From the NCBI RefSeq assembly GCF_027744825.2, contig NC_071336.1, positions 27,560,501 to 27,624,500 of the forward strand: a DNA stretch of 64,000 nucleotides, in the 5' to 3' direction. Source of the stretch: Synchiropus splendidus (Eukaryota; Chordata; Actinopteri; Syngnathiformes; Callionymidae). The translations under genes were made by a program, and so were the position numbers. The notes beneath the pieces were generated by a model. It was given only the letters and a program-made list of their open reading frames with translations, was not told the origin of the DNA and made no database searches. Each line of letters opens with the position of its first letter. Within the stretch, counting starts at the first letter, position 1. This document shows positions 1 to 10,919 of the stretch, one piece after another.

Positions 1-99
1 GGAGGCTGGGGTAGTCCTTGAATTCTCTGCTGTAGGCCCGGTGCTTCCCTCGGGCCCAAATGCTCATCTGGATGAAGCCCAGGAATGTGTACAAGGCAA
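1..99 (-). CDS. tecr-like: tecr-like coding exon 13 (partial, cut by window edge)
   Basis: 99 nt in the window encode (V)[19 protein letters not shown], then [13 protein letters not shown], after the acceptor CTTCCAG. Family members end 8-10 residues further with a hydrophobic, leucine-rich tail, so the stop codon lies just left of position 1. Confidence 0.92.
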
Positions 100-3000
100 C
101 TGGAAGACAGCAAGAGAGCAAAATAATGTTGTAGTCACCTCATGTGTGGATGAATGAAAACCAAAAGTGGATACCTGGCAAACACTGAGTCATGATGGAA
201 AACCCAACCCAAGCTCCAACCTAGAGGGCGACAGATGGATGCCAGTGAACAACACAATAAGATCATAGTGGGCTTTGCTCAGATGAAATACCTCGTACGT
301 GTAATTTGGGCAGGACACAAATAAAAACAGCCATGTGAACGGATTCTTCGATGGGACAGGGAACCGCCTTCCTCTGGTTCCTGAGACATACTCAGCAGTG
401 TTTATGATCCCGGAAATAGCTGTGCATCAGCGTCTTGATGACTTACCATCTGTTCGGAGTCTATTCAGAGTCAGGTGAATGGAGAAGTTCCCCACTTCAC
501 ACATCTGTTTGAGGAAAGGTTTGAGCTTATCAGAGTGTTGCTCCTGTGAGCGAGGTGCAGAAGCCGCTCACCACAAACATGAGTAGCGCTGAGTTCACCT
601 GGATGTTGCCAAACGCTGCGTAGAGTCAGAAAAATTGGAGCAAATGAGTATGTCTGGCAGCGTCTGACGGAGGATGAACTGACTCACATGGCGGCGTGTA
701 GAGCGGGTGGTTGATGTAATAGGCCAGCCAGGCTGAGAAACCCCAGTAGTACATACAGTTCTGAAGACAGAAAACATTGTCAATGACAGCAATGCTTTAT
801 ACCACATTTTGTTTGTGTGAACCACTGTTTCCATTCTCATGGTCGCAATAGAAGTGTGAACTATTTCACAAAATACTCACGAGTCTCTGTTTTCACATTT
901 TGATATCAGCCAAAGTCTGAGATTTGACCACCACTTATCTTTTTGTTTGCAGCCGCCTGCTGCCTTCATGATTTAGGTTGTTTTCTTCTTTGAATTCAGG
1001 ACTCACGACTTATTTCAAGACTGAGTTGTTAGTTTACAGACTTTCTTTTTTTTTCTTCTTTGGTTTCTTCAGTTAGGTGCGCCAGTTGTCGTCTTCACTT
1101 GAGCTTCACTTGATACTTTCCATTGGTGCTTCAGCAACTGCCGATTTGTACACGCCTCACTTTAACCACGCCCCCTTTGTTGTGATTGGTCGAAGATAGA
1201 AAGTTCTAACTTTCCATCTTTTGAGAGTTCTACGCATTTGAGCAATATCAAACGCCACCCTAACATTTTCTGTTATTCAATGAATACAGGCGGCCATTTA
1301 GAGAACTTTAACTTGATATAAATTAAACACATTTCAATTTTCATTTTGATGTGATGCCACTCTATCAGTGTGTGAGATTTGATCCCTGAAGAATAACAGT
1401 CAACAATGGGCCTCCTTTAAAGCATTGTCTGGGCCCTTCAGTACAAAATACAATGCTTTCACTTAGAACCTGCGCTGTATATAGCCATACCAAATCTGAA
1501 CAGCTCCAACAAAATGCCAATAATATTGATCTTTTTTGTGGTTATTTCATTCAAGACTTTTTGGTCAGCAGCAAAGGTGGTTGTGTCCTCACCCTGACTA
1601 TGGTCCTCAGAGGCAAAGTCCCGTGGGAGAAACGATGCACAAATATCGTCTCTATCAGCCTCTTGATGTAGTGGAAGGAGTGGCAGACGCACGCGAGCCT
1701 GTGAGGACAGAGATGATACATAAGCATCAGGCCTGCTTTTCAGCAGGTTAACATGGGTTCCTCGGCCTGAAGTAGAAAACAAACAGTAACCAGGTGCTCC
1801 ACATGAGTTAGTCAGGTCAGATTGAAAGTTTGTTCCACTCACGTGACTACAGGATGAGGACTGGTCGTGAAGGTGTATCTGTGCGCGTAAATGTATGGAA
1901 GTCGAGAGTAAAAAAGGAGGTAAACAACAAGTGGTCCAAAGTACTCAGCCACAAAGACCTGGAGTCAGAACACAGACATTAGACCATGCGCTCTTTAATG
2001 TTGTGAGAACTGTGTTTGTCACCATTGTCCAGCCAAACTGAGGTCCCAGGTCTCTGAAGTACATGGTGGCGGTCGTCCCCACTGGAAGACTCTGTAGAAT
2101 ATCATCGTCTCTGAGGGTTCGGCCCTCTAACATACACAAGAAAATGCAGGTGACAAATCAAATCTCACGTACATTCAGTTCTTTTAGCTGATTTTATTAA
2201 CCTCATCCAACCCACAACCAACCTCCACCCCTGCACTTCCCGGGTCACACGTCACAACTTTATTCATTTTTGTGGTGTTTATGATGCAAGGGCTCACATT
2301 GCATTGTACACCGTAAGTTCCCCAAACATCTTATGAGCCATTCGATTTTTGAACGGCTTACAACCCACCTCTTTTCATCTTTTCATCTTCATCTTTTAAA
2401 GTCATGTTGAACCGGTAGAAGTATGTACATGTGTGTGCGATCTATTTCACAGGTTATGTTGAGCTTTAATATGGATTAAACATGAATTGTTTACAAACAT
2501 ATTAACAAAACATATGAAGTGATAAAAATCAATTCAATATTTTCTGGACAGGCTTGAAACCAAAACTCCAAACTTTTTATTTCGTATCTTATAGGCACCA
2601 CCAAATGAGTTTACTAATACATGATATATTTGCCAGAGTTTTGTCTTTTATCTTTATCTTTTTTGATTCCGTACATGTGCCTTGAAAGAAGCATTGTGTT
2701 TCTATTGCAATATAAACTGAATATGAAGTGATTCAAATTGAACATAACTGTATCTAAACTTTGAATAACTGGTGGTCAGGTGAAGTAAAAATAAATAAAT
2801 AAAAATGAAAAACAGCACTAACATTTGATGAAAAAGAAGGAAGGAAAATGACTTTATGACTTAGTTCACATTCATGTGCTCGCGGAGCGCTGGCGGGGCC
2901 ACAGCCCAGATCATCTCCTGCTCTAATTGGGTGATATTATTAGATTCTCCCACAGCGGAACTATCCACGACGTGTTAATGAGATCCATTTGCAATATTAG

Positions 3001-4452
3001 CTCTGCAGAGTGACAACACGAGCCTTGAGTTTATGTTATGTGAGACGCTCGCTGATACAACTTTGAAAGAAAAGCACTGCTCTTATATGACGTCTGGACC
3101 TACAGCAAATCTAAACACAGACAAAGAAGAGATGAGTGAAGACTTACTGGAATCGAGCTTCAGGGCTTGTCTTGCTGGATACCAGTTAGGATCTAAACAC
3201 ACAGACACACACACAGGCGCACGCTGGCATTGCTTACTCAGATTTCAGCCTCGGGCACAATAATAATTGAGCACAGTGGATTTGGTTGGAGCTCTGTTGC
3301 GCCGATCAATGCCGACGGCCGAAGGGCTCGCAAATATTGTCTGACACTTTCAACCAGATGAACTTCAGATAAGACGTGGCTGATGCACACGAGTGGAACT
3401 GGATTAGACATAACACGTGGACATGAGGAGGTGAAAGCTCTCGTCGGAGTTATAGGTTTGAAAATGCATGTCATGACCATAAGGTTTAGTGAAAGTTTCC
3501 CTGCGAGAGCTGGGCTCAGAGATGAACAGGATTGACCGCTGAACATCACTTTCAGGCTGGAGACGTCATGGTGTCCAATGCTGAACTTCAGTGATTCAGT
3601 GCTGGGTCAGTGGCACCATAGTTTTTGGGGTCGTGGCCTGAAAAAGTTTGGGAACCCTTCATGTAGTGATAATAGCAATAATGTTACCCCATACTCGCAT
3701 AGGTTTCTTCCAGACGCTCTGGTTTCCTCCCATAGTCCCAAAACCTCCAGAGAGTTGGGGTTACTGAATAGTTTGTAGGTGAATGTTTGTTTATCCGTGT
3801 GTCCGGTGCCTTTCACCCTGACTGGCTGGGACACACAGAAGACAACAGTGATCCTTTGTTCCAGAGTGACCTATGCAACCTTCAAAGTGTCACCAACTTG
3901 AATCCAAATAGGTTGAGGAACATTGTTTACAAGTCAAGGTAGATGTTCATAGCAGAACAGGAAGTGCGTATGGTGGCGAATGAGGCATAACCCTGTCAAA
4001 ACATATTAAGCCATGGCTATTTTTGAATAGTTCAAGTCCCATTTTGAATGTCACGCTGAGCTGCTCTCAGAACAGGGAGTAAGGAAGTGTTGAACATGAC
4101 GGGCTAATTCCCTTTATGCTAACGGTGTGTCAATGGAAGCCGATGCAACTCACAAGATTTGTGGAAGAGATGCTTGATATCTGCGACAGTTGAATTGGGC
4201 TCCACCTAGCAGAAAGCTGCGCGTTATTCACCTTCAGAGTTGAGTCAACAGGCGCATCGTACCTTGTCCAGGAAGCAAAGCTGCTTCTTAGTTTTGGCGT
4301 CCAGAATCTCTACCTGGAAGTGAATAGAACACCTGATGAACTTCGGCCCGAAAGCGACACGTAAGTCAACCACCCTCACTTTTAACCGGCGAATTTGAAA
4401 CCAGCCATTTTTTTCTGGAAGCAGTCACCTTGCACTCGCTCTCCTTCTCCAT
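1..4452 (-). CDS. tecr-like: Very-long-chain trans-2,3-enoyl-CoA reductase, TECR/TECRL family (13 coding exons, 3' end off window)
   Basis: Joined coding exons on the minus strand: 4452-4429, 4313-4263, 4205-4154, 3192-3148, 2126-2023, 1958-1843, 1698-1593, 760-688, 615-572, 504-447, 380-292, 220-175, 99-1. All junctions are GT-AG and the phases agree, giving 907 nt (about 302 codons); about 8 codons lie beyond position 1. Family knowledge: TECR is the ER enzyme for the NADPH-dependent last step of very-long-chain fatty-acid elongation. Seen: N-terminal ubiquitin-like region (residues 1 to about 80, with [17 protein letters not shown]), hydrophobic segments from about residue 98, the block [30 protein letters not shown], and a C-terminal steroid-5-alpha-reductase-type domain with CPNYTYE at about 248-254. 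Most blocks match vertebrate TECR, but PSFGN after YTPP and MCEVGN recall TECRL, so this may be a fish TECR-like paralogue. The family call is very sure; the paralogue name is not. Confidence 0.93.
175..220 (-). CDS. tecr-like: tecr-like coding exon 12
   Basis: 46 nt encoding [15 protein letters not shown] plus one base of a Val codon. The acceptor is CTCTAG and the donor CAG|GTATCC. It matches VGSWIGFAIMTQCLP of TECR. Confidence 0.93.
292..380 (-). CDS. tecr-like: tecr-like coding exon 11
   Basis: 89 nt encoding [19 protein letters not shown], then [10 protein letters not shown]. The acceptor is GTCTCAG and the donor GAG|GTATTT. CPNYTYE is the conserved steroid-5-alpha-reductase-fold motif that holds a key tyrosine. 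Confidence 0.95.
447..504 (-). CDS. tecr-like: tecr-like coding exon 10
   Basis: 58 nt encoding [19 protein letters not shown] plus one base of a Gly codon. The acceptor is CAAACAG and the donor GTAAGT. GNFSIH is conserved across TECR proteins. Confidence 0.92.
572..615 (-). CDS. tecr-like: tecr-like coding exon 9
   Basis: 44 nt encoding (S)[14 protein letters not shown]. The acceptor is TACGCAG and the donor GTG|GTGAGC. The SFGN start is closer to TECRL than to the TYGAQ of mammalian TECR (recalled from family knowledge). Confidence 0.9.
688..760 (-). CDS. tecr-like: tecr-like coding exon 8
   Basis: 73 nt encoding [19 protein letters not shown], then LYTPP plus one base of a Ser codon. The acceptor is CTTCAG and the donor T|GTGAGT. 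Confidence 0.95.
1593..1698 (-). CDS. tecr-like: tecr-like coding exon 7
   Basis: 106 nt encoding [19 protein letters not shown], then [16 protein letters not shown]. The acceptor is CTCACAG and the donor AGG|GTGAGG. The block [18 protein letters not shown] is diagnostic for TECR. Confidence 0.95.
1843..1958 (-). CDS. tecr-like: tecr-like coding exon 6
   Basis: 116 nt encoding [19 protein letters not shown], then [19 protein letters not shown] plus two bases of a Thr codon. The acceptor is CTCCAG and the donor AC|GTGAGT. It contains a clear hydrophobic membrane segment. Confidence 0.93.
2023..2126 (-). CDS. tecr-like: tecr-like coding exon 5
   Basis: 104 nt encoding [18 protein letters not shown] and then [16 protein letters not shown]. 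The acceptor is TGTTAG and the donor ATG|GTGACA. It closes the ubiquitin-like domain and leads into the first membrane segment. Confidence 0.92.
3148..3192 (-). CDS. tecr-like: tecr-like coding exon 4
   Basis: 45 nt. With the split codon it encodes [15 protein letters not shown] plus the first base of a Lys codon. The acceptor is GTTTAG and the donor GTAAGT. The WYPARQ block is a hallmark of TECR proteins. Confidence 0.92.
3690..3845 (+). repeat. Relic of a common fish interspersed repeat
   Basis: The string TTTCCTCCCATAGTCCC, followed by AGTTTGTAGGTGAATG and then a TCACCCTGACTGGC-like end, matches a repeat common in fish genomes (consensus around 'tttcctcccacagtcc'). It lies in intron 3 of the tecr-like gene. 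The antisense counterpart of the same motif is at about 42771-42850. Confidence 0.5.
4154..4205 (-). CDS. tecr-like: tecr-like coding exon 3
   Basis: 52 nt encoding [17 protein letters not shown] plus one base of a Tyr codon. The acceptor is CTGCTAG and the donor GTGAGT. It continues the ubiquitin-like domain. Confidence 0.92.
4263..4313 (-). CDS. tecr-like: tecr-like coding exon 2
   Basis: 51 nt in phase 0, encoding [17 protein letters not shown]. The acceptor is TTCCAG and the donor AAG|GTACG. This is the first strand of the ubiquitin-like N-terminal domain and is nearly identical to vertebrate TECR. Confidence 0.92.
4429..4452 (-). CDS. tecr-like: tecr-like coding exon 1 (start codon)
   Basis: This exon encodes MEKESECK and ends at the donor AAG|GTGACT. 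The ATG was chosen because eight residues precede VEILDAK, close to the five (MKHYE) in mammalian TECR. The frame stays open upstream, so a longer N-terminus is not formally excluded. Confidence 0.8.
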
Positions 4453-4620
4453 CTTAATTAGAGCGTGACAGGAGTGAAATACGGCAGACGTACGGAGGGT
4501 GGTGGGTGGTAGCCGGCGAGTTGCCCTGAAAGCACTCCTGACTGTGCTGCTCAGCAGAGCTGTCCTCGCGAAATTGGACAGTGTAATAACCTGCTAATGG
4601 AGACCTGAAGATTTGCTGAG
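4453..4620 (-). promoter_or_regulatory. Presumed 5'UTR/promoter of tecr-like
   Basis: The region directly upstream of the start codon has more CpG than its surroundings (CGGCAGACGTACGG, AGCCGGCGAG). No TATA box was recognised. The assignment rests on position and composition only. Confidence 0.3.
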
Positions 4621-5285
4621 TGAGGAGCGCCGGAGAGAGGCTTTGGCGTTTATCATCTCACTGTTGTGCCGTGCAACAACAATCTCTTAGGTCCCGTGTT
4701 CCAATGAAAGCAAGGTTTTCAGCAAAACAATCGGCTGGAGTGAATATTTTTAAATCATTCTCGACAGCAAACCTGCCATTCAGCTTCTCTCCTCACTGGC
4801 GCTTCCCAGAGAACGGGAGGCGCTGACACCGGTAAACATCACCCTGGGAGACGGTGTGTTTGTTTTCCATCTGTTAACCTTCACAAGCACATTCTGAGGC
4901 TGCATGGTGATGCATTAGTGAGCTCCCGAGGAGCATCCGGGGTGTCATTAGGGCTGTGGGAGGAAGAACAGCACGTCCTTCTGAATGAGACTGAGCCCCG
5001 TCTCAGCTCTCCAGGGGGATGCTGAGCACCGCTGACAACACAGGTCATGTATAAATGTGTTAACTGGAACTCTGACGCCGATGAATACTGATGGTTCAAG
5101 TAAACAGGGGTTTGAAAAAGGCTGTTCAGTTTGTTAAGAGTTGGAAAAGTCTCTGTGTTGATGGCAAAACGGTTGCTCATGTCCAACCTTCGTATTGTGC
5201 AGTCTGTTTCTATGAAGATCAATATTTCTATTGTTTTCAATATAACTAGAATGATCATGAAGTGAAGTCAAAACCCAGAAATGTT
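4621..5285. other. Upstream intergenic DNA, no gene seen
   Basis: This unique-looking sequence lies upstream of the tecr-like gene. Short open frames occur on both strands, but none has a domain, a signal peptide or splice-site support. Confidence 0.4.
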
Positions 5286-5800
5286 TTTACTGGGGATGGG
5301 ATTCAATTAAAAAATTCATCTATTTAATTCGATAATTTGTGATTAATTCATGCCAATGCCACAAGAAGCCACGTTTTTCAATTTGAATGAATTTGGTATA
5401 TTACTGAATCAAAGGATGGACCCATACATACATTTAAACAACAAAATATTGTTTATTTTGCATCAGTTTGATCACTTTACTTAAAGCTTTTTTAATGTCT
5501 TGGAAAAATAATTCAATAAAATATTAAAATTGTATAAGAATTTCAAGTACATTCAGAGTAGTGGACACCTTGTGGAGCAAAAAACTTCCTTGAACAAAAG
5601 CAAACAGATGCTTTTGTTTGCTTTTGTTCAGGGATTCCTCCATGTTTGTTGTTGTTGTTATCATCCTAGCTGCCACGTGTCTTGTGCGTCAGTGGGATCA
5701 GTGGACCAGGAACTCTTGCACTTACAGAGGTTCCCTGTTGTCTGGAGAGCAAACTGTTCAATTAGATTAAATTAAATTTATTTTTGTAATTGTTTTTTGT
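5286..5800 (+). repeat. Repeat A, copy 1 (longest copy)
   Basis: From 5372 the sequence TTTTTCAATTTGAATGAATT and the following 270-400 bases recur at 14361 and 26130. This copy has extra 5' sequence rich in TTAATTCG/ATTAATTC and a perfect 15-bp inverted repeat, TGAACAAAAGCAAAC / GTTTGCTTTTGTTCA, at 5590-5629. It then runs through a part shared only with copy 3 (CATCCTAGCTGCCACGTGTC). No coding capacity is seen. The class is unknown; it is probably a non-autonomous element. Confidence 0.75.
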
Positions 5801-7531
5801 TTTTCAGGATTTTGTTATCATCAAGTTGAAGACGTTTTCACAGTCTGCTTCTGGAGGTGCTTTGCTCTGAATTGTTGTGTTAGCTAAACGCCAGCGCGCT
5901 GAGAACCAGAGGGCTCTCATAAGCACGTGGGTTAATAGCCCCATATTGTACCATCCATTTCGTAATGGAGCGTCGCAGCGCTGAATACAACCTGATTGAA
6001 TTGCTTTCTAATTTAAAAATGTGTTGAAGTAGCCGCGTATCACAGGGGGAAATTCTTGTTCAGGCTTCAGGAACAGCCAGCTCAAGGCAAAACAGCTGTC
6101 AGCTGACCTTCCCTGCGTCCAGGGAGGTTTTGTCCAGCATGAACCGAACAATGTCCATGAGAATATCAAATGTACAAGCTGAATCCTTCATCATGGCACA
6201 TAAGCTTCGACTGCTTTCTGCTTGCTTCTCGCAGCTTGCTCATCCAGTTCCAGCTGAAACAACCCACTTGTAAATATTTTCTCAATTGTCTCAGTGAACA
6301 TTGCAACATGATGCCTCATTTACAAATAAAAAGTTTGTGCGTGCAGAAGACAGGAGCACAGATGAGACATGTGCACAAAGTGACAACCGAAATAGAATTA
6401 TATACGTATATGTATTTCCATTCTCTTCTCAGAAAACACTAAATGGTGTTTTAATATCTCAAACTACATATTAATTGCCGTCTTGGAAGTTTGCAAGTGC
6501 TTTAACTGTGTGTATTATTATTATTATTAACTGTTTCTTTCTGCCATTGAGTTTTGTATATTGGTCATGAGGTCACACAATATGGAATCCCATTCCCGCA
6601 AAAAAAAAAAAAAGGAAATTAGTCTAAAACAATTCACCAAAACAATGATGATTTTGAATTGGAGTGATGTGCATGAGTAGTGCCTCACAGTCAGAGTCTT
6701 GATTAAATTGTTTTGCCCACTTTTTAATCCTAATTATTTAGTAATGTATGAAACAAACAAAAAATATATCTTTGGTCAATTTTAAATAAAAGTAATATTT
6801 AGTCTTCAGCCACTGACGAGGTTTTAAATCTCTTGCCGGCCTTTTTTAGATACTTGGTGGGCTGGTTTTGGCCCCCGGGCCTTGAGTTTGACACCGATGC
6901 TTTGGTGGCTCCAAAGGGCAATTTTGTTATCATGTGCAAATTTGTTTGAATTACAGGTGCATGGACACATTAATGAGCGATTTAAACCGTCGATGACACA
7001 ACATGCCACTCGTGTTTCTTCAAGCTGAGGTCTTCACCCTCACTGTAGCCGCTGCCACCACTTTGCCCTCCATTCAACCCTCCTCGGAAACTTGCTCTTT
7101 TCACTCGCAGCTTTGATTCAACAGCAGCAGAAAGAAACCGTCTTGTCAAGACTGAGAACTTGTTTACTCCAATCAGAAACTTGAACCAGCTAAACTCTCC
7201 TGACACATGAAACTACAAGTGCAAGTGTGGAAACGGCAAAACACACTTTCATCAATCTCAAACGCTGCTACTATGAAATCACTCCGAGCTCCGACTGACA
7301 TTTATTTATATTATTAGGATTGAAATTCTCTCTGCCGTATGTCCTCATACTGCCAGAAATAATTAGAGTCAAAGCACAGGCATGTATGAAATACGCTCTC
7401 GGAAAAGCGAGGCCTTGTGAGTAGAAACTGCCGCAGCGATCTTACCTCAAAAAAGGTAGTCCTGCTCATGTTGATGAATGCTGAGAGAGTGACCCTAAAC
7501 CTGAGCGTTAATAAACACACACATGCTTCCC

Positions 7532-7655
7532 CCTCTCTCTCACACACACACACACACGTGCAGCAGCAGCTCTTCTCCTTTTGAGGACACACTAAGGACT
7601 GACCCCTTTCTCTCTCTCTCCCTCTCTCTCCAGCACTCTCTCTCTCTCTCTCTTT
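7532..7655. repeat. CA and TC microsatellites
   Basis: A (CA)n tract at about 7541-7557 is followed by an interrupted (TC)n tract at 7608-7655. They create low-complexity Arg/Glu-rich open frames on the other strand that are not genes. Confidence 0.85.
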
Positions 7656-8069
7656 CAAGAGAAGCGTGGTGCCCTTGTTCTTCCGTTTTCATGTTTTGAA
7701 CCCGGGATGTTTTTCAGCGGCCCTGATGCTGCAGTAAAAGAAGGATGAAGAGGACGAAAATGATGAATGATTGAGGAGCTGGTTTGTCTTTCACTTCCCA
7801 GACTTGTGGTGTGAACAAGTATCCAGCTGCTGGGCGTCACACTGTCAGCAGAAGTTGAGCTGCTGCAGCAGGGATGGCTGAGCCCCAAAATATCCCCGTC
7901 GATGAGCAATTTATATCCATCTGCGCCGAAGACAGAAAATGACAGATGACATCATTGTGATGTAAGCGGAGATAATGATTAAATTACTTCTATGTTTCAC
8001 TCTGTCACCACAATGATGTGATATCAACATACATTTTCGCCATTGTTTTTCATATCTGTGGGCATGAAA

Positions 8070-8091
8070 ACACACACACACACACACACAA
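8070..8091. repeat. (CA)n microsatellite
   Basis: About eleven uninterrupted CA units. Confidence 0.95.
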
Positions 8092-8320
8092 ACGGAGACA
8101 TCATAAATCGCTGAAAACAAATGGGTCAAGGGGGCAGCCACCAAAATAAAGAGGCCCAGAAGTCCCTCCGTCCAGATACCTCCTTCTTGTGTCCTACTTG
8201 TCTGGGGTCTGCCCTGGGACCTCCCCCAAGTAAGGACGATATATACTGAAAGCCAGTGAGTCCCCATCCTCAGAGCCCACTAGATGGCACTCTCAGTCCT
8301 AGAATCTTTGGATTTTTACA

Positions 8321-8513
8321 TAGCGATGGGCTGATGAGGCTTCATGAAACAGTGTCATTTTCAGAGTTCAGCAGGTGGCGCTCTTGGTTTAAAAAAGATG
8401 TCAGGTTTCATTGAAATGGTTGTTCAAATGAAAGTATTTTAGAGCAGTGAGTGCCATCTAGTGGGCTCTGAAAAGGAAGACACTGTTTCATGAGCCTCAT
8501 CTGTCCATCACTA
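8321..8513. mobile_element. MITE-like fold-back element, copy 1
   Basis: The left end GGGCTGATGAGGCTTCATGA, continuing AACAGTGTC..TTTTCAGAG, is repeated inverted at the right end (CTCTGAAAAGGAAGACACTG, continuing TTTCATGAGCCTCATCTGTC). The terminal inverted repeats are about 45 bp, with a core of about 100 bp. A flanking piece at 8270-8305 matches the inner part of the right arm, so copies are nested or partly duplicated. There is no transposase frame. Confidence 0.7.
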
Positions 8514-8666
8514 CTGAAAGAAAAATTTAGATTTTTGTAGTTATAATTATTTTATTTCTACCTAGGATGCGACAGTCACAACAACGGTTTTGCTATAACT
8601 TTTTGCTAGACACATTTTCATTGTGCTGAAGACAGAGAATCTGAAAGTAGGTCTGCATGTGTAGAT

Positions 8667-8820
8667 TGTGATGGGGTATTGAGGCTTCATGAAACAGTGT
8701 CTTCATTTTCAGAGCCCACTAGAAGGCACTCTCTGCTCTAAAATGTTATGATTTAAACAGTGAAGCCTCACCTTCCACCTGCTGAACTCACTTTTTGATG
8801 AAGCCTCTCACACCCATCAG
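8667..8820. mobile_element. MITE-like fold-back element, copy 2
   Basis: This second member lies about 150 bp downstream of copy 1. It starts at about GTGATGGGGTATTGAGGCTT, continues CATGAAACAGTGTC, and ends with the diverged inverted copy TTGATGAAGCCTCTCACACC. Internal sequence CAGAGCCCACTAGAAGGCAC is shared with the first element. Confidence 0.65.
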
Positions 8821-10919
8821 AAGTCACAGATCCTCATTAATTGTAAATATAGTGATGATATTTACACAACTAACACACACGCACCAGTGTAAATTGAACA
8901 AAACCTCGAGTCCACATCTGGTACCTGAAAAATACAGTCGTGTAACATGTCAGAAAACCACATTTAACCTTATTGTGTCGATAAAGTAGGAGTTTTAATT
9001 TCATTTTAGATTACACTGCTGTTGTCGAGGTGCAAGGAAACCAATGGCTCCTCTCATATAAGCAATTCTTTCCACTTGATCCCTTCCAAAAATAGAGTCA
9101 CCAAATAAAAGCTCAGGAATTCCGTGTTGCCTGGAGGAATTCAGTTGACTTGGATCACAGCTGGACCAGACACAAGAGGCCTCTGGCAAACGTGGCTGCA
9201 GATACAAGCTTTCACTGTAAAATTGTCATGTAAATAGCAATATAAAGAGTCAAAGACTCTAGATATCTAATCAAGATGAAGTGTATGTTTCATTTCTTTC
9301 ATTATGTCTTCTATTATTGCGTTAATTCACACTCCATCCTCTGCTCAAAGACGCGTCAGCAACTGTCCAGCAGGGGGAGAAAGTGACCCAGCTCTGGGCC
9401 ATGATGACGCTCCACAGGCCATTTCTTTAATTGTCAAAAGCCTTTCATGTGTCATTGTTTTATCACAGATCCTGGTTTGTATTCAGCTCCAGACAGAGAG
9501 GAGCTGCTTCTCTCTGCTCTGAGCGCGGAAAGCTGAACTCCAGATGAACCGTCGGAGAGTTCCTGCCCCGAGTTTTGAGCAAAGACTATTTCAAAATAGA
9601 GTAAATTATTTGGAATCCGGTGTTATATCAAGCTGGATAATAGTCCAGCAGCCTCAAATGAGCCGGTCCAACCAGACAAAGGGGCGACAGTAACTGAAGG
9701 CTGGAGTGGAGGTGTGCAAAATGCGGCCCGGGGGCTACATGAGATCCTCAAGAGGCCACCGCAGAACTACAATGGCGGAAGCAATGTAGGTCCTCCTACT
9801 TTTTTTTAACTTATCCATGACAGTTGTTTCCCATTTCTCTTTGCAATTATTATCATTTGTGTGTTTTTTGGCCTGATGCTCCTCACAACACTGACAGTAT
9901 TTAAAGTGCCCCCTGAGAAATTGAACTGGCCACCCTTGGCCAACTGGATAACCACAACAACAAAATACTGGATGTGTCAAGTTTGAATTCAGGCCACAGC
10001 CAGCTGTGATGAGAGCTGTGATGGATGAATCCTGGAGCCACTGAATGTACTTGATGCATTTGAATGCAGTCCATGTGAGCTGATCTTTGAGCTGAATGTA
10101 CTAGAAACCTAAATTATTCAAACGGTTACCAAGTAAAAAAAGGCCCCTTTTGGAGGATGAGTGCACCCTGCGTCTTGAGTAAGTTCACTTGTTTGTCTGT
10201 TGGTGTTTCTAGTCAGGGGTTGCCCCTACAAGTCTCCTCCTTAGTCACGAGGAGCTCATTTCCACCCACACTGTGATTTCACTCAGTGCTATTGTCCATT
10301 GTTTTCATTATTATTAATAATAAATAGCAATAGCTATAACAGTTACAGTATAACAATACATTTTGTGTATTTTTCCATGGTAATCCATTCAAAATGTTTC
10401 AGATTATTGTGTGAGAAAAGCATGTTTTTCCTGTGAAAGTGGAACTCGATTATTGGCCAATAAATAGTCACTGTGTCTGATACTGCACTGGTGTCTGGTG
10501 TCACTGGCGCCAGCGACCTGTTGGAATTTAAAGGAGAACTGAACGGTTCCTTTGTCCTTAAACAGCCTGCAACATCACAATTGAGATCTCTCTTTGATTG
10601 GTTATGGAGATTTTACAGCAGACGTTAAATCATGTTGCGCCACCATGTGATGATCACTTGCGTGAAGAAGTCCGTGAGATTTGCTACCCCTCACTGCAGA
10701 ACCAATGGGTGGGGTTGTATCAACGAGGGTAGATTTAACAAGGTTTATGAACAACTACACAAGAACTCAAAAGACGAACAGGAACAGAGAACCAAGGGCG
10801 CCGATATCAGAACACGGAACGGGAAATACACTCAAGGGCAGGCTAAAAAACCTGAAGCAGAAAAGAGGCGAATTATAATCAAGCCTAACTAACGGGGACA
10901 ACGCAAACGCGTTCTGTGG
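8821..10919. other. Intergenic DNA, no gene seen
   Basis: No conserved frame or clear repeat was recognised. Short open frames (for example about 9001-9207 minus and 9735-9980 minus) lack domains and splice context. Confidence 0.4.

Larger units (their letters stand above)
5801..8264. other. Intergenic DNA with simple repeats and a hAT-like relic
   Basis: No gene is seen. A poly-A run lies at 6599-6613. At 6845-6895 the string TTTTGGCCCCCGGGCCTTGA, followed by GTTTGACACC, is the antisense of the 'caggggtgtcaaactcaaggcccgggg' type of hAT-derived relic common in vertebrates. CT-rich sequence starts near 7500. Confidence 0.4.

Noticed and set aside
7314..7658. Arg/Glu-rich minus-strand frame
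   Set aside because: Translation of the (TC)n and (CA)n simple repeats.
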